A stretch of DNA of 64,000 bases from JANJUO01 sp942492935 (GTDB lineage: Bacteria > Bacteroidota > Ignavibacteria > Kapaibacteriales > UBA2268), in contig OW818654.1 of NCBI GenBank assembly GCA_942492935.1, positions 2,666,001 to 2,730,000 on the forward strand, given 5' to 3'. Positions 18,499-27,130 of the stretch are shown piece by piece. The translations under genes were made by a program, and so were the position numbers. A model generated the notes under the pieces. That model was given only the letters and a program-made list of their open reading frames with translations. It was not told the origin of the DNA and ran no database searches. The number at the start of each line of letters is the position of its first letter. Positions within the stretch are counted from its first letter, which is position 1.

Positions 18499-19191
18499 AT
18501 GATTAATCCAAAAGTATTTATATTAGAAGATGAAGAAGATATTTCAAATTTAGTTGCTATGCAATTAAATAAAAATGGCTACAAAACAAAAGAGTTTTCA
18601 AAAGCAGAAAGTTTTTTTAATTATTTGAAAGTTGAAGTTCCTGATTTATTAATTCTTGATTTGATGCTTCCAGATATTGACGGTTTGGAAGTCTGTAAAA
18701 CTCTCAGACGTGATAGAAAATATGCTCATATTCCAATTATTATGCTAACAGCAAAAGCAGAAGAATTTGATAAAGTTATTGGTTTAGAACTTGGAGCAGA
18801 TGATTATATTACAAAACCCTTTTCTACACGTGAGCTTGTTGCTCGTGTCAAAACAATTTTACGTAGAGTTGATAGAGTAGAACCAACCGATATATTAAAT
18901 GCTGGTGAAATTCTTAGTGTAGATTTTTTGAAATATGAAGTATATTCTGATAAACAAAGAGTAGAACTCACATCTACTGAATTCAAAATTTTAACATTAC
19001 TTATGGAACGTAAAGGTTGGGTTTTTACTCGCGCCCAGATTCTCGACAGACTTGATACTCAAGATAAAGGGGTTTTAGATAGAACAGTAGATGTTCATAT
19101 TAAAAACTTGAGAGAAAAACTTGGAGAAGCTGGAAAGTTTATCAAAAATATCAGAGGAATTGGATATAAATTTGATGAAAACTTGCAGTAA
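18499..19191 (+). CDS. phoB: Phosphate-regulon response regulator PhoB (OmpR family)
   Basis: 230 residues. The receiver has acidic residues E-D-E-E-D at 10-14, phosphoacceptor D54 in LILDLMLPDIDG, conserved threonine in MLTAKAEEFD and lysine in DDYITKPFS. A winged-helix DNA-binding domain follows (about 130-230: LTSTEFKILTLLMERKGWVF and DRTVDVHIKNLREKLG). It is the last gene of the Pho locus. Likely targets in this window are pst, the OprO/P-like porin and the PhoD-like phosphatase (inference; no Pho boxes confirmed). Confidence 0.94.
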   Translation: MINPKVFILEDEEDISNLVAMQLNKNGYKTKEFSKAESFFNYLKVEVPDLLILDLMLPDIDGLEVCKTLRRDRKYAHIPIIMLTAKAEEFDKVIGLELGADDYITKPFSTRELVARVKTILRRVDRVEPTDILNAGEILSVDFLKYEVYSDKQRVELTSTEFKILTLLMERKGWVFTRAQILDRLDTQDKGVLDRTVDVHIKNLREKLGEAGKFIKNIRGIGYKFDENLQ

Positions 19192-19301
19192 AAGTTAGTT
19201 TGACCAAATTTAAACATTAAATATCTTGAAAGTACCAATTATGAATTTAATATTCAAATAATTTGTTCGATTAAGCGTTTATATATCGTTATTTGAAAAT
19301 T

Positions 19302-19665
19302 GGGGATGAAATGGATTCGACGGGGTGTCTGGTTGCGGATGTGGCATACCGTGCTGTTTACCGGTGGAGCACGATAATACAACTGGTAAAATAATAGATG
19401 AAGAATCTAACTACGCATTAGCTGCCTAAAACATAAAGCGGCTACATTTTCACAGGGGCTTGCCCTACAGTTTTTGTGAAGGTGTCGAAAAAAGTAGGGC
19501 TGGAATTAGTTATCGTAAGAGTAATTAATTTAAGAAAGCATCTTTCTAAGTGATAAAAACCTGTTGAGCGGTTATTTTATCATCGAAAACTCATAGATCA
19601 ACTAAGTATGTAGAAGCTTCGAAGGAAGCACTTCGGACGCGGGTTCGACTCCCGCCATCTCCACA
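19302..19665 (+). ncRNA. ssrA: Transfer-messenger RNA (tmRNA)
   Basis: The tRNA-like 5' end GGGGATGAAATGGATTCGAC pairs with the 3' end, where a T-arm (GGGTTCGACTCCC) leads into CATCTCCA. The terminal CCA is not fully encoded. The tag frame ends TACGCATTAGCTGCCTAA. Starting from the glycine codon GGT at 19385, as in Bacteroides-type tags, it encodes GKIIDEESNYALAA (14 residues), with stop at 19427. tmRNA rescues stalled ribosomes and tags the product for proteolysis; the YALAA end is the protease signal. The resume codon is inferred from related tags. An intrinsic terminator follows directly. Confidence 0.96.
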
Positions 19666-19676
19666 AATCAAACCTG

Positions 19677-19703
19677 AAAACCCTGACTGTGTCAGGGTTT
19701 TTT
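19677..19703 (+). terminator. Rho-independent terminator of ssrA
   Basis: The stem AAAACCCTGAC / GTCAGGGTTTT with loop TGT is followed by a T-rich run (TTTTTTG) 12 bases after the tmRNA end. It is a textbook intrinsic terminator. Confidence 0.92.
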
Positions 19704-19755
19704 GTTTTGGGAAGTGAAAACGTGACAAAATAATTTCCCCTCCTAAAATTTTTTC

Positions 19756-19788
19756 TTGTAATTATTCAAATCAATATTCATATATTTG
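19756..19788 (+). promoter_or_regulatory. Candidate Bacteroidota-type promoter before the DUF262-HNH gene
   Basis: A TTG at 19756-19758 and TATATTTG at 19781-19788 match the -33 TTG / -7 TAnnTTTG pattern known in this group, with about 22 bases between. Transcription would start near 19793, leaving a leader of about 120 bases before the gene at 19917. Confidence 0.35.
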
Positions 19789-19790
19789 CA

Positions 19791-19895
19791 ATGTCATCAG
19801 GACAAAATTTCTTTAGAATTAAAGCTCAAAAAGGCGAACTGACAAGCGAAGGAAGTAATGTTGCTGTGGTGAAAATTGAACAATTAAATTATTAA
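19791..19895 (+). CDS. Possible 34-residue small protein ahead of the DUF262-HNH gene
   Basis: The frame ATG 19791 to TAA 19895 encodes a 34-residue peptide starting MSSGQNFFRIKAQKGELTSE and ending VKIEQLNY. It ends 21 bases before the DUF262-HNH start. Composition is protein-like, but the candidate -7 box lies directly before its ATG, so it would be leaderless or the promoter call is wrong. It could be a small accessory protein, an antitoxin remnant or chance. Confidence 0.3.
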   Translation: MSSGQNFFRIKAQKGELTSEGSNVAVVKIEQLNY

Positions 19896-19916
19896 TAATA
19901 AAATAAAGATAATATT

Positions 19917-21125
19917 ATGGAAACAAGGTCAGAAACATGGGCTTTACCAACATTTTATTTATTTAAAAATAAGATTAATCCAAGACCCATTTATCAAAGA
20001 AGTAGTGTTTGGAAAAAACCACAACAAGAAATGTTAATTGATAGTATTCTAAGAAAAATTGATATTCCAAAAATCTATTTAAGAGAACTTCCAACAGGTA
20101 ATCCATTTCAATTTGAAATAATTGATGGACAACAAAGAATGATTGCAATTTGGGAATTTATGGAAGATATATTTGAACTGAATGATGAGGCAGATAATGT
20201 AATTGTAAATGGTATAAATTTTGATATATCTGGAAAAAAGTATTCTGAAATTCCAAATGAAGTAAATTTTGACAGAATACAAAAATATAATTTGAATGTT
20301 ATTATTATTCAAAATGCTACTGAGGATGAAATAGCGGACCTCTTTTATCGCTTAAACAATGGAACACCTTTAAGCCCTGCTGAAGTGAGAAACTCTATGC
20401 CTGGTAAAATGACAACAACAATACGTGAGAAATCAAAACATAAATTTTTTACAAAAGTTAGTTTTACAAATAGAAGATTTGCTTATGATCAAGTTTGTGC
20501 TATGATGCTACTTTTGGAACTAAAAGGACTTGCTGATACAAGGGATAGGGAACTTACAAAGATTTATAGTGAATATGATAAAGTAATACCACAATCTGCT
20601 TTAAACAATTTTGACAATACGTTAAATGCACTAAATAAAATATTTACAACAAAATCTAAAGCTCTTCTTAGAGTTCAAGTAATTAATTTATATATACTTA
20701 TTTCTTATATTCTTAAAACCCATAAATTACAAGATACTTTTTACATGGAATTTTATGATTGGTATATGCAAACAGAACCATTAAGACTTAAAAATCCTGA
20801 ATATAAACTATATATACAAAGTTCAGCAAATTCAGTAAGTTCCATTGAAGGAAGAATAAAAATATTATTATTGGAATTTTATGATAAATTTTCTTCTATG
20901 TCAACGTACAAACTTGATCCTAAACGAATTTTTGATGACAACCAAAAATTAGAGATTTATGGAAGAGATAAAGGAATATGTCAAAAATGTCTGGCTAAAG
21001 TTCCAGAAACAAAATGGCATGCAGATCATATTGTTCCTTGGATTAAAGGCGGTAAAACAGAAGTGTCAAACGGTCAATTATTATGTATTAAAGATAATTT
21101 GAAAAAAAAGGATAAATTATGGTAA
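19917..21125 (+). CDS. DUF262 - HNH endonuclease protein (GmrSD/DNA-phosphorothioate-like defence nuclease)
   Basis: 402 residues. The N-terminal DUF262 (ParB/sulfiredoxin-like fold) has RPIYQRSSVWKKPQQEMLID at about 23-42 and the active motif DGQQR at 70-74, used for nucleotide hydrolysis in GmrS-type proteins. The C-terminal HNH domain (about 345-402) has CQKC, then WHADHIVPWIKGGKTEVSNG and LLCIKDN. The usual last zinc cysteine of CxxCN appears as D. Such fusions act in type IV restriction of modified DNA and in phage defence. It stands alone after ssrA with its own terminator. A defence role is inferred from architecture and from the neighbouring AbiE pair. Confidence 0.85.
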   Translation: METRSETWALPTFYLFKNKINPRPIYQRSSVWKKPQQEMLIDSILRKIDIPKIYLRELPTGNPFQFEIIDGQQRMIAIWEFMEDIFELNDEADNVIVNGINFDISGKKYSEIPNEVNFDRIQKYNLNVIIIQNATEDEIADLFYRLNNGTPLSPAEVRNSMPGKMTTTIREKSKHKFFTKVSFTNRRFAYDQVCAMMLLLELKGLADTRDRELTKIYSEYDKVIPQSALNNFDNTLNALNKIFTTKSKALLRVQVINLYILISYILKTHKLQDTFYMEFYDWYMQTEPLRLKNPEYKLYIQSSANSVSSIEGRIKILLLEFYDKFSSMSTYKLDPKRIFDDNQKLEIYGRDKGICQKCLAKVPETKWHADHIVPWIKGGKTEVSNGQLLCIKDNLKKKDKLW

Positions 21126-21155
21126 ATAATAACTTTTAATAAATAAGAGTTTTAC

Positions 21156-21181
21156 AAAGCCCTTCTCCCGAAGGGCTTTTC
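21156..21181 (+). terminator. Rho-independent terminator of the DUF262-HNH gene
   Basis: The stem AAAGCCCTTC / GAAGGGCTTT with loop TCCC is followed by TT, 30 bases after the stop codon at 21125. Confidence 0.88.
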
Positions 21182-21385
21182 TACTTTTTATGAAAAGCCC
21201 AAAGACGCTAACTTTTGTTTTGCAACTAATTGTTCTGTTTCATGGCGTGTTCTTAATTCTTTGCCACAAGCAAACCTATTGCAATATTTAAAAATTACAA
21301 AATAAAGCAATTGGCTCGAAAGATTACAAGTAATGAGTACAGGTATTGAATGTATGTATTGGGTACAGGTGAAAGAATAAAATTT
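21182..21385. other. Intergenic spacer with a possible gene remnant
   Basis: On the minus strand a frame ending at about 21191 reads RFACGKELRTRHETEQLVAK and then QKLASLGFS before a stop. It has no start codon and no family I recognise. It may be the tail of a deleted gene in this variable island, or chance. Nothing else is seen before the AbiE module. Confidence 0.25.
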
Positions 21386-21424
21386 TTAACATTAGCCAAA
21401 TATTTGGAATTTTGGCTTTTGTTA
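21386..21424. repeat. Palindromic repeat left of the AbiE pair
   Basis: TTAACATTAGCCAAAT, an AT spacer, then TTGGCTTTTGTTAG. The sequence is itself a hairpin and also matches, in inverted orientation, the element at 23291-23331. The two bracket the toxin-antitoxin genes. Confidence 0.6.
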
Positions 21425-21473
21425 GTTATTTTTGTAATTGATATATTTGAGATTTTAAATAGAGATATAATAA

Positions 21474-22235
21474 ATGAAAGAATATGAATTAAAATCTGAA
21501 TTTAAGGATAGACCCTTTTTCACGAAAAAGGAACTATTTGAATTTCTTGATAAGAGGAAGAATGGATTAAGTGATTCATATTATCGTTTGCTACTATCAA
21601 ACTTGAGAAAAAGAGGCATCATTGAAGATTTGAAAAGGAATGTCTATTCTTTTAAAAGCAAACCAGAATTTCTTCCAACAATAGATAAAAGAATAAATAA
21701 ACTTATCAATACCATTAAAAAAAATACAAATGACATTCAATATGTCTGCTGGGATAGTTTATGGTTGAATAGGTTTATGATTCATCAATCTAATACTTCA
21801 ATGGTTATTTTTGAGTGTGAGAGAGAATTTACAGAAAGTATATATAATATTTTAAAAGACAATAAATATGAAAATGTTTATTTAAACCCCAAAAAAGAAG
21901 TTATAGATATATATATTACTGAAAATAAGAATTCGATTATCATCAAACCATTAATATCAAGATCTCCGAGTGTTGAATATTCAGGAATTAGAATTCCGAC
22001 ACTTGAAAAGATACTTGTTGATGTTTTTGCTGACCAAAATCTGTTTTATGCATATCAGGGAAAAGAACTTGCGAATATCTTCAGTAATTCGATTGTTGAT
22101 TTCAAGATGAACTTATCTACTCTCTTTAACTATGCAAAGAGAAGGAATAGATATTATGAATTACTTGATTTTATCAGAAATCTGTCAATAGTTAATGAAA
22201 AAATATTGAGTGGAGAAACAAAATATGATAAATAA
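21474..22235 (+). CDS. AbiEi-like antitoxin (DUF6577-type transcriptional regulator)
   Basis: 253 residues. The N-terminal winged-helix-like segment (about 14-65: FFTKKELFEFLDKRKNGLSD, SYYRLLLSNLRKRGIIEDLK) is followed by an alpha/beta domain typical of AbiEi/DUF6577 antitoxins (YVCWDSLWLNRFMIHQ; IRIPTLEKILVDVFAD). The segment P-T-L-E-K-I-L-V-D is characteristic. The toxin frame overlaps its 3' end by 26 bases. AbiEi antitoxins repress their own promoter and counteract AbiEii without direct binding (type IV). Identification rests on architecture plus the partner. Confidence 0.82.
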   Translation: MKEYELKSEFKDRPFFTKKELFEFLDKRKNGLSDSYYRLLLSNLRKRGIIEDLKRNVYSFKSKPEFLPTIDKRINKLINTIKKNTNDIQYVCWDSLWLNRFMIHQSNTSMVIFECEREFTESIYNILKDNKYENVYLNPKKEVIDIYITENKNSIIIKPLISRSPSVEYSGIRIPTLEKILVDVFADQNLFYAYQGKELANIFSNSIVDFKMNLSTLFNYAKRRNRYYELLDFIRNLSIVNEKILSGETKYDK

Positions 22236-23289
22236 AGAAACATTTGATAAGAAATGGCTTGAAAAGTTCAAATCTGATAAGCAATATTCAATCAATCCGC
22301 CAATCCTTGAAAAGATGGTCTATGCATTGTATTTAGTAGAACAACTGCAAATCGAAGGACTCGACTTCATCTTCAAGGGAGGCACTTCATTAATCCTGCA
22401 TTTCGATGATTTCAATAGATATTCCATTGATATTGATATCATAACTTTAGAATCAAAAGATAAAATTGGGTTTGTTCTCGAAAAAATTTGCCAAAAAGAA
22501 ATATTCACAACATTTAGTACGCAAAACAGAAAATCAAAATTTGAGAAAATCCCCAAAGAGCATTATAAAATTCAATTCAACTCAAATTTTAGCAATTTGC
22601 CATCTTTCATATTACTTGATGTATTATTTGAAGAGAATTCCTATCCCGCAGTTATTCAATTACCCGTAAAATCAAAGTGGTTGGATGTTTCAGAACCGTT
22701 TTATCCAATCAATGTTCCCAGCATTGATTCAATAATTGGAGATAAATTAACTGCATTTGCACCAAATACAACAGGTATAAGATATGGATCTGGTAAAGAA
22801 CTCGAAATAGTTAAACAACTTCACGATTTAGGTTACTTATTCGATTTTATTAAAAATTGGCAAGTAGTAAAGGAATCATTTATGGAAACAGTTTCCAAAG
22901 AAATAGAATATCGTAATTTGGATGGAAATTTTGAAATTGTTCTTAATGATATTATCAAAACATCGCTATTGATAGCTAAACGAGAAAACAATAAAATAGA
23001 GCCAGATATTTCAAACTTTAATGAAATTAAAAGAGGATTACAGTCATTTAGAAGCTATACTATAAGAAATGTTTTTAGAATTGAAGATGCTATTCTGGCT
23101 TCTGCAAAATGTTCCGTAATGGCTTCAATGATTTTAACAAACTCAACATTCAACGTGCATCTTTCAGATAAAAACAATATTGATGTTATTGAAAACGTAG
23201 AATACAATTATTTGAATAAGTTACTCAAAACCAACAAACCCGCGTTTCAATATTTTTATGAGTCTTTAAAATTGTTGACTAAAATATAG
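22210..23289 (+). CDS. AbiEii-type nucleotidyltransferase toxin
   Basis: 359 residues from 22210 (or 354 from ATG 22225, which leaves a shorter overlap with the antitoxin). The minimal nucleotidyltransferase signature is intact: FKGGTSLILHFDDFNRYSID with GGTS at 57-60 and D-I-D at 74-76. Downstream, SIIGDKLTAFAPNTTGI is the conserved D-K-L segment of AbiEii/MenT-type toxins. Family members transfer nucleotides to tRNA acceptor ends and so stop translation during phage infection. Here it forms a two-gene module with the AbiEi-like gene, next to ssrA. Confidence 0.92.
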   Translation: MEKQNMINKETFDKKWLEKFKSDKQYSINPPILEKMVYALYLVEQLQIEGLDFIFKGGTSLILHFDDFNRYSIDIDIITLESKDKIGFVLEKICQKEIFTTFSTQNRKSKFEKIPKEHYKIQFNSNFSNLPSFILLDVLFEENSYPAVIQLPVKSKWLDVSEPFYPINVPSIDSIIGDKLTAFAPNTTGIRYGSGKELEIVKQLHDLGYLFDFIKNWQVVKESFMETVSKEIEYRNLDGNFEIVLNDIIKTSLLIAKRENNKIEPDISNFNEIKRGLQSFRSYTIRNVFRIEDAILASAKCSVMASMILTNSTFNVHLSDKNNIDVIENVEYNYLNKLLKTNKPAFQYFYESLKLLTKI

Positions 23290-23290
23290 A

Positions 23291-23331
23291 TTAACAAAAG
23301 CCAATAATTTTATAATTTGGCTAACGTTAAT
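23291..23331. repeat. Palindromic repeat right of the AbiE pair
   Basis: TTAACAAAAGCCAATA, an AT spacer, then ATTTGGCTAACGTTA. It pairs with itself as a hairpin and is an imperfect inverted copy of the element at 21386-21424. The ends TAAC...GTTA also resemble attC-like cassette sites, although orientation argues against an integron array. Confidence 0.6.
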
Positions 23332-23396
23332 ATTAGCTATCTTGTATTAATCATTATTTCCAGCGTTTTGAGAGCATCTGTAAATTAATTTCTAAC

Positions 23397-24494
23397 TTAT
23401 TCTAAAGGCAATGCAACCTTAACGGTAGTATATTCATTAATTTTGCTATTAATTGAAAATTTTCCATCATGTATTTCAGTAATCTTTTTTACAATTACCA
23501 AACCTAAACCTGACCCTTGCTGTTCGTACATTTTTCTTTCAAATTGTACATAAGCATCGATATTTTCAATTTGAGTTTGTGTAAGTCCTCTTCCAAAATC
23601 TGTAATTGAAAGGACATAATATTGTTCCTCTTTTTTTGACTTAACTATAATTTTTTTTCCTTTTTCAGAAAATTTCATACAATTATCAGCAATTTCTCCA
23701 ACTATTTTTATTAAATAATAATCCTGAATTTTAATTGTACCAGATTCAAGTTCAATATCAAGGTCATCTGTTCTCTTTTCTCTGTATGCTATCTCAAAAA
23801 TAATATCATAAATCAGAGTATCAGGATAATCGGTTTTAAACTTTTTCAAATTATTTCGTTCGATATATGAGTTAGATAATAATTCCAAGTTTGCAAAAAA
23901 CAAATATTTTTCAAATAAATTCTGCATTCTTTTTGCACCTGAATGAATACTATCTAAAATTTCAATAAGCTCCGATTTTGAAATATTGTCATATTGAGTT
24001 TTTAAAAAGTCTGTAAGACCAAGAATAATATTTAATGGTGTTCTTATTTCATGTGGCATCGCATTTTTTATATTCAATTGCAAACTTTCTATTTTTGTTT
24101 GAAGTTCGTTGAATTTCTTATTTTTTTTCTCTAATCTTTTATTGATAGAACGAATAATTTCATCAAAGTCAAATGGTTTGCTTATATAATCATCAGCACC
24201 AAGGTTCATCCCTTCTCTAATATCAAGATTAGAATATTTAGCAGTTAGAAATAAAAATGGAATATCGAAAGTTTCAGGTCTATTTTGTAGCTCTTTTAGT
24301 ACTCCAAAACCATCAACGATAGGCATCATAACATCAGAAATTATCAAATCTGGTAAAATTTCCAAAGCCATTTCTATGCCCTGTTTTCCATTTTCTGCCT
24401 CAAATACCTGAAAATCAGAAAATCTAAGAAAAATTGCAAGATTCTTTCTTATTTCTTCTTCATCTTCTATTACTAAAATTGTATTTTTTTTCAT
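23397..24494 (-). CDS. Receiver - histidine kinase hybrid protein
   Basis: 365 residues. An N-terminal receiver (about 1-125) has E-D-E-E-E near residue 10, phosphoacceptor D54 in LIISDVMMPIVDG, T in FLTAKYS and K in DDYISKPFD. A short coiled coil, a HisKA-like domain with MPHEIRTPLNIILG and an HATPase domain (GEIADNCMKFSEKG; GSGLGLVIVKKI) follow. The receiver-first layout suggests a soluble kinase whose activity is set by phosphorelay from the preceding kinase. It is the last gene of the surE-HDOD-kinase operon, 14 bases after the upstream kinase stop. There is no DNA-binding output domain. Confidence 0.9.
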   Translation of the reverse strand: MKKNTILVIEDEEEIRKNLAIFLRFSDFQVFEAENGKQGIEMALEILPDLIISDVMMPIVDGFGVLKELQNRPETFDIPFLFLTAKYSNLDIREGMNLGADDYISKPFDFDEIIRSINKRLEKKNKKFNELQTKIESLQLNIKNAMPHEIRTPLNIILGLTDFLKTQYDNISKSELIEILDSIHSGAKRMQNLFEKYLFFANLELLSNSYIERNNLKKFKTDYPDTLIYDIIFEIAYREKRTDDLDIELESGTIKIQDYYLIKIVGEIADNCMKFSEKGKKIIVKSKKEEQYYVLSITDFGRGLTQTQIENIDAYVQFERKMYEQQGSGLGLVIVKKITEIHDGKFSINSKINEYTTVKVALPLE

Positions 24495-24508
24495 TCTCTA
24501 ACCAAATA

Positions 24509-26281
24509 TTAATCAATTGGAATAATAATAGTAAATTTTGTACCTTGGTTTTCTTGACTCCAAAAATCAATTTTTCCATTTAATTTTTCTACAGATTCAA
24601 AAACTACTGATAGTCCTAATCCAGTACCAGCAATACTTCCCACATTGCTTGCTCTATAAAATAGACCAAATATATTGTTTTGTTCTGATTCAGGAATTCC
24701 AATTCCAAAATCTTCTATTAAGAAATTGATGTTTTCTTGATTAATTGTTGTAACAAAATTTACCGGTTTATCCTTTTCTGAATATTTAAGTGCATTAGAA
24801 AGTAAGTTATACAAAATTAGTCTTAATAATTTATCATCAATATTAATCTTTTTATAATTTCCGAATAGTGAAAAAATAATTTCTCTTGTAGGACCAAAAC
24901 CTAATTTTATGTCTTTGATTATATTTTCACAGAAATCAACTAAATCAATTTGGGAGCCAGTAATTCTCATGGTACGTGATTCAGATTTGCCAATAAAAAT
25001 TACATTTTCTATCAAATCTGTCATATTATCAACTGTTTTTATAATTTTGTTATTGAAAAATGAGATTTCTTCTGCAGATAGGTTATCTTTGAATTTTTCA
25101 ATCATTTGGGCTGATGAACGAATAACGGTTAGTGGAGTGCGGAATTCGTGAGAAACCATACTTACAAATTTCGATTTCATAACGCTCAATTCTTTCTCTT
25201 GTTCGAGCATCCTTCTAACTTCTTTTTCAGCAAGCTCTCTTTCGATGATTTCAGATTTTAATTTATGAACTAATAATTGTAAATCTTCAGTTCTTTCTAA
25301 TACTTTTAATTCAAGAATTTTGTTAGCATCTCTCAGAGCAATTTCGGCATTTTTTCTATGTGTATTATCAAGAATACTTTCAATACCAACTCTTTTTGTT
25401 CCAAGATTAATAAATATAACATTTCTCAGAATTGAAATCTTTTTCCCTTTTATATTTGTCAGTGTTGTTTCAAAAGGTTCAGTTTCAATAGAATTTACTT
25501 CAAACAAAATTGAATCACTTTCAAATGGTATTAAAAATTCTGATATTTTATAATTTTTTATTTCTGCTTCATCAATTTCAAGTAAATCAATCGCTACAGG
25601 ATTTGCAGCTAATATTAAATTTGTTTTAATGTCAAACACGATTATACCAGTCAAGACTGAATCAAAAATTGCTTTTAATTCTCTTCTACTCTGGGCTAAA
25701 TCCATAGTTTTTGCTGCAACTTTTTGTTCAAGCAAAGATTTAGAATTTGCAAGGTCTGATAAAATTCTATGCTGTTCAATTTGACTTGAAATTAAATTAC
25801 CAAATAATGAACATAAAGTATAAATTTCATTATTTGTACATATAATTTGAGAAGTTAATAAAACAAGCCCAATATAACCTGAAGGACTTTTTAATGGAAT
25901 CAGTACGAGAGATTTTGAACCGAAAATACTATCTTCATAATCTAAACACGTTAATATACCTTGTTGTAAAGCATTACCTATATTGCCATTTTCAATATTA
26001 ATTTCATATAATTGAATAATCTCTTCTTTCATACTGTTAGGATAGAAAGCTTTTAATTCAAAATCAAGGAATTCACCTTCAAGCAAATAAATGGAAGCAG
26101 AAGTAACATAAGGTACATTGGAAAATACAGTTAAACCGTCATTATAAATATCAATCAACCTATTTAAATTTTTTTGGGTATATGCTTCAATTCGTTTTAA
26201 AAGCATCTTCCAATCATTTACCAAGTCAATACTATTTTCCATTGTTTCATTTCTTAAATAATTCATATTATAATTACTCAA
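24509..26281 (-). CDS. Soluble GAF-PAS sensor histidine kinase
   Basis: 590 residues without membrane helices. A GAF-like domain (about 30-175: SIYLLEGEFLDFELKAFYPN; LVLIPLKSPSGYIGLVLL) is followed by a coiled coil, a PAS domain (about 200-310: AIFDSVLTGIIVFDIKTNLI) and a second coiled coil. HisKA follows with H in SMVSHEFRTPLTVIRS, then HATPase with LLSNALKYSEKD, EDFGIGIPESE and GTGLGLSVV. It starts on the base after the HDOD stop codon and feeds into the receiver-kinase downstream, so HDOD, kinase and hybrid probably form one signalling unit. Confidence 0.92.
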   Translation of the reverse strand: MSNYNMNYLRNETMENSIDLVNDWKMLLKRIEAYTQKNLNRLIDIYNDGLTVFSNVPYVTSASIYLLEGEFLDFELKAFYPNSMKEEIIQLYEINIENGNIGNALQQGILTCLDYEDSIFGSKSLVLIPLKSPSGYIGLVLLTSQIICTNNEIYTLCSLFGNLISSQIEQHRILSDLANSKSLLEQKVAAKTMDLAQSRRELKAIFDSVLTGIIVFDIKTNLILAANPVAIDLLEIDEAEIKNYKISEFLIPFESDSILFEVNSIETEPFETTLTNIKGKKISILRNVIFINLGTKRVGIESILDNTHRKNAEIALRDANKILELKVLERTEDLQLLVHKLKSEIIERELAEKEVRRMLEQEKELSVMKSKFVSMVSHEFRTPLTVIRSSAQMIEKFKDNLSAEEISFFNNKIIKTVDNMTDLIENVIFIGKSESRTMRITGSQIDLVDFCENIIKDIKLGFGPTREIIFSLFGNYKKINIDDKLLRLILYNLLSNALKYSEKDKPVNFVTTINQENINFLIEDFGIGIPESEQNNIFGLFYRASNVGSIAGTGLGLSVVFESVEKLNGKIDFWSQENQGTKFTIIIPID

Positions 26282-27130
26282 TTAATACTTTAATAAAAGT
26301 TGAACAGATTCTTGATATTCCATACTGAATTTTTCAGAATTAGAAGAGAAGAATTTTTCTGGTAATTCTAAATTATCCCAAACTGTAATGCTCGGTTCTT
26401 GAATTACTTCATCACCTGATACGCCAAAACCAAACATTGGAGCTGCAATATTAGCTATATGTACACATCCTAATAATAAGTCAAATTTCCCATTCACAAG
26501 TCCAGTATGATGGTATCTAATTGAATTTCTTATAGGTACTGGTAATTTCCATTTTTCAGCAAGAATTTCACCTGCAATCAAGTGAGTTGTTCCAATAATT
26601 TTCAACTCTGCTTCTCTTATTGTAAGTGCATTTTCATAAGCAAAATTCAGTACTTTTGAATATGATTCAGGAATTATTTTATAAAAGAGTAGTTTGCCTA
26701 AATCATGCAAAATGCCTGCGAGAAAATAATTCTCTATTTCATTTGCACCAACTGTTTTACCAATTGTTCTTGCTAAAGTACCAACAGCAATAGAATGTTT
26801 CCATAAATTTACAGGATTAATGCCGTTTTTTGTTTTTATCGAGGCAAATAAATCAATGATAGTTAAAGCTGTAACTAAATTTTTTATTTCATCGAAGCCA
26901 ATATAAAGTATAGCTTGTGAAATATTTGTTATTCTACCATGAAAACCATATAATGAAGAATTTGCTGCTTTTAGTACTTTTGATGCAGATGCTTGGTCTT
27001 TAGAAATTACTTCTGCCACGTCAATAGCTGATGAGCGTGGATTACTCATTACATCCATTAAATTTGAGTATATTGTTGGAAGTGTAGGAAATTCATTTAC
27101 TCTTTGAATAATGGAATCAAGATTTATCAT
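26282..27130 (-). CDS. HDOD domain signalling protein
   Basis: 282 residues from ATG 27130. This start is chosen over 27166 because AAGGAG lies nine bases before it. HDOD fold: VNEFPTLPTIYSNLMDVMSN near the start, SSAIDVAEVISKDQASASKVLK, ANSSLYGFHGRITNISQAIL, then GILHDLGKLLFYKIIPESY and HHTGLVNGK. HDOD proteins are HD-superfamily relatives with few catalytic residues; they relay signals in motility and chemotaxis circuits. The start overlaps the preceding gene by 14 bases, which indicates coupling. The kinase follows with no spacer. A second HDOD-kinase pair occurs at 55424-53300. Confidence 0.9.
   Translation of the reverse strand: MINLDSIIQRVNEFPTLPTIYSNLMDVMSNPRSSAIDVAEVISKDQASASKVLKAANSSLYGFHGRITNISQAILYIGFDEIKNLVTALTIIDLFASIKTKNGINPVNLWKHSIAVGTLARTIGKTVGANEIENYFLAGILHDLGKLLFYKIIPESYSKVLNFAYENALTIREAELKIIGTTHLIAGEILAEKWKLPVPIRNSIRYHHTGLVNGKFDLLLGCVHIANIAAPMFGFGVSGDEVIQEPSITVWDNLELPEKFFSSNSEKFSMEYQESVQLLLKY

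Noticed and set aside
21386..23331. Integron cassette with attC sites around AbiE
   Set aside because: The TAAC...GTTA ends look attC-like, but the two elements are in opposite orientation and no integrase is present; kept only as inverted repeats.
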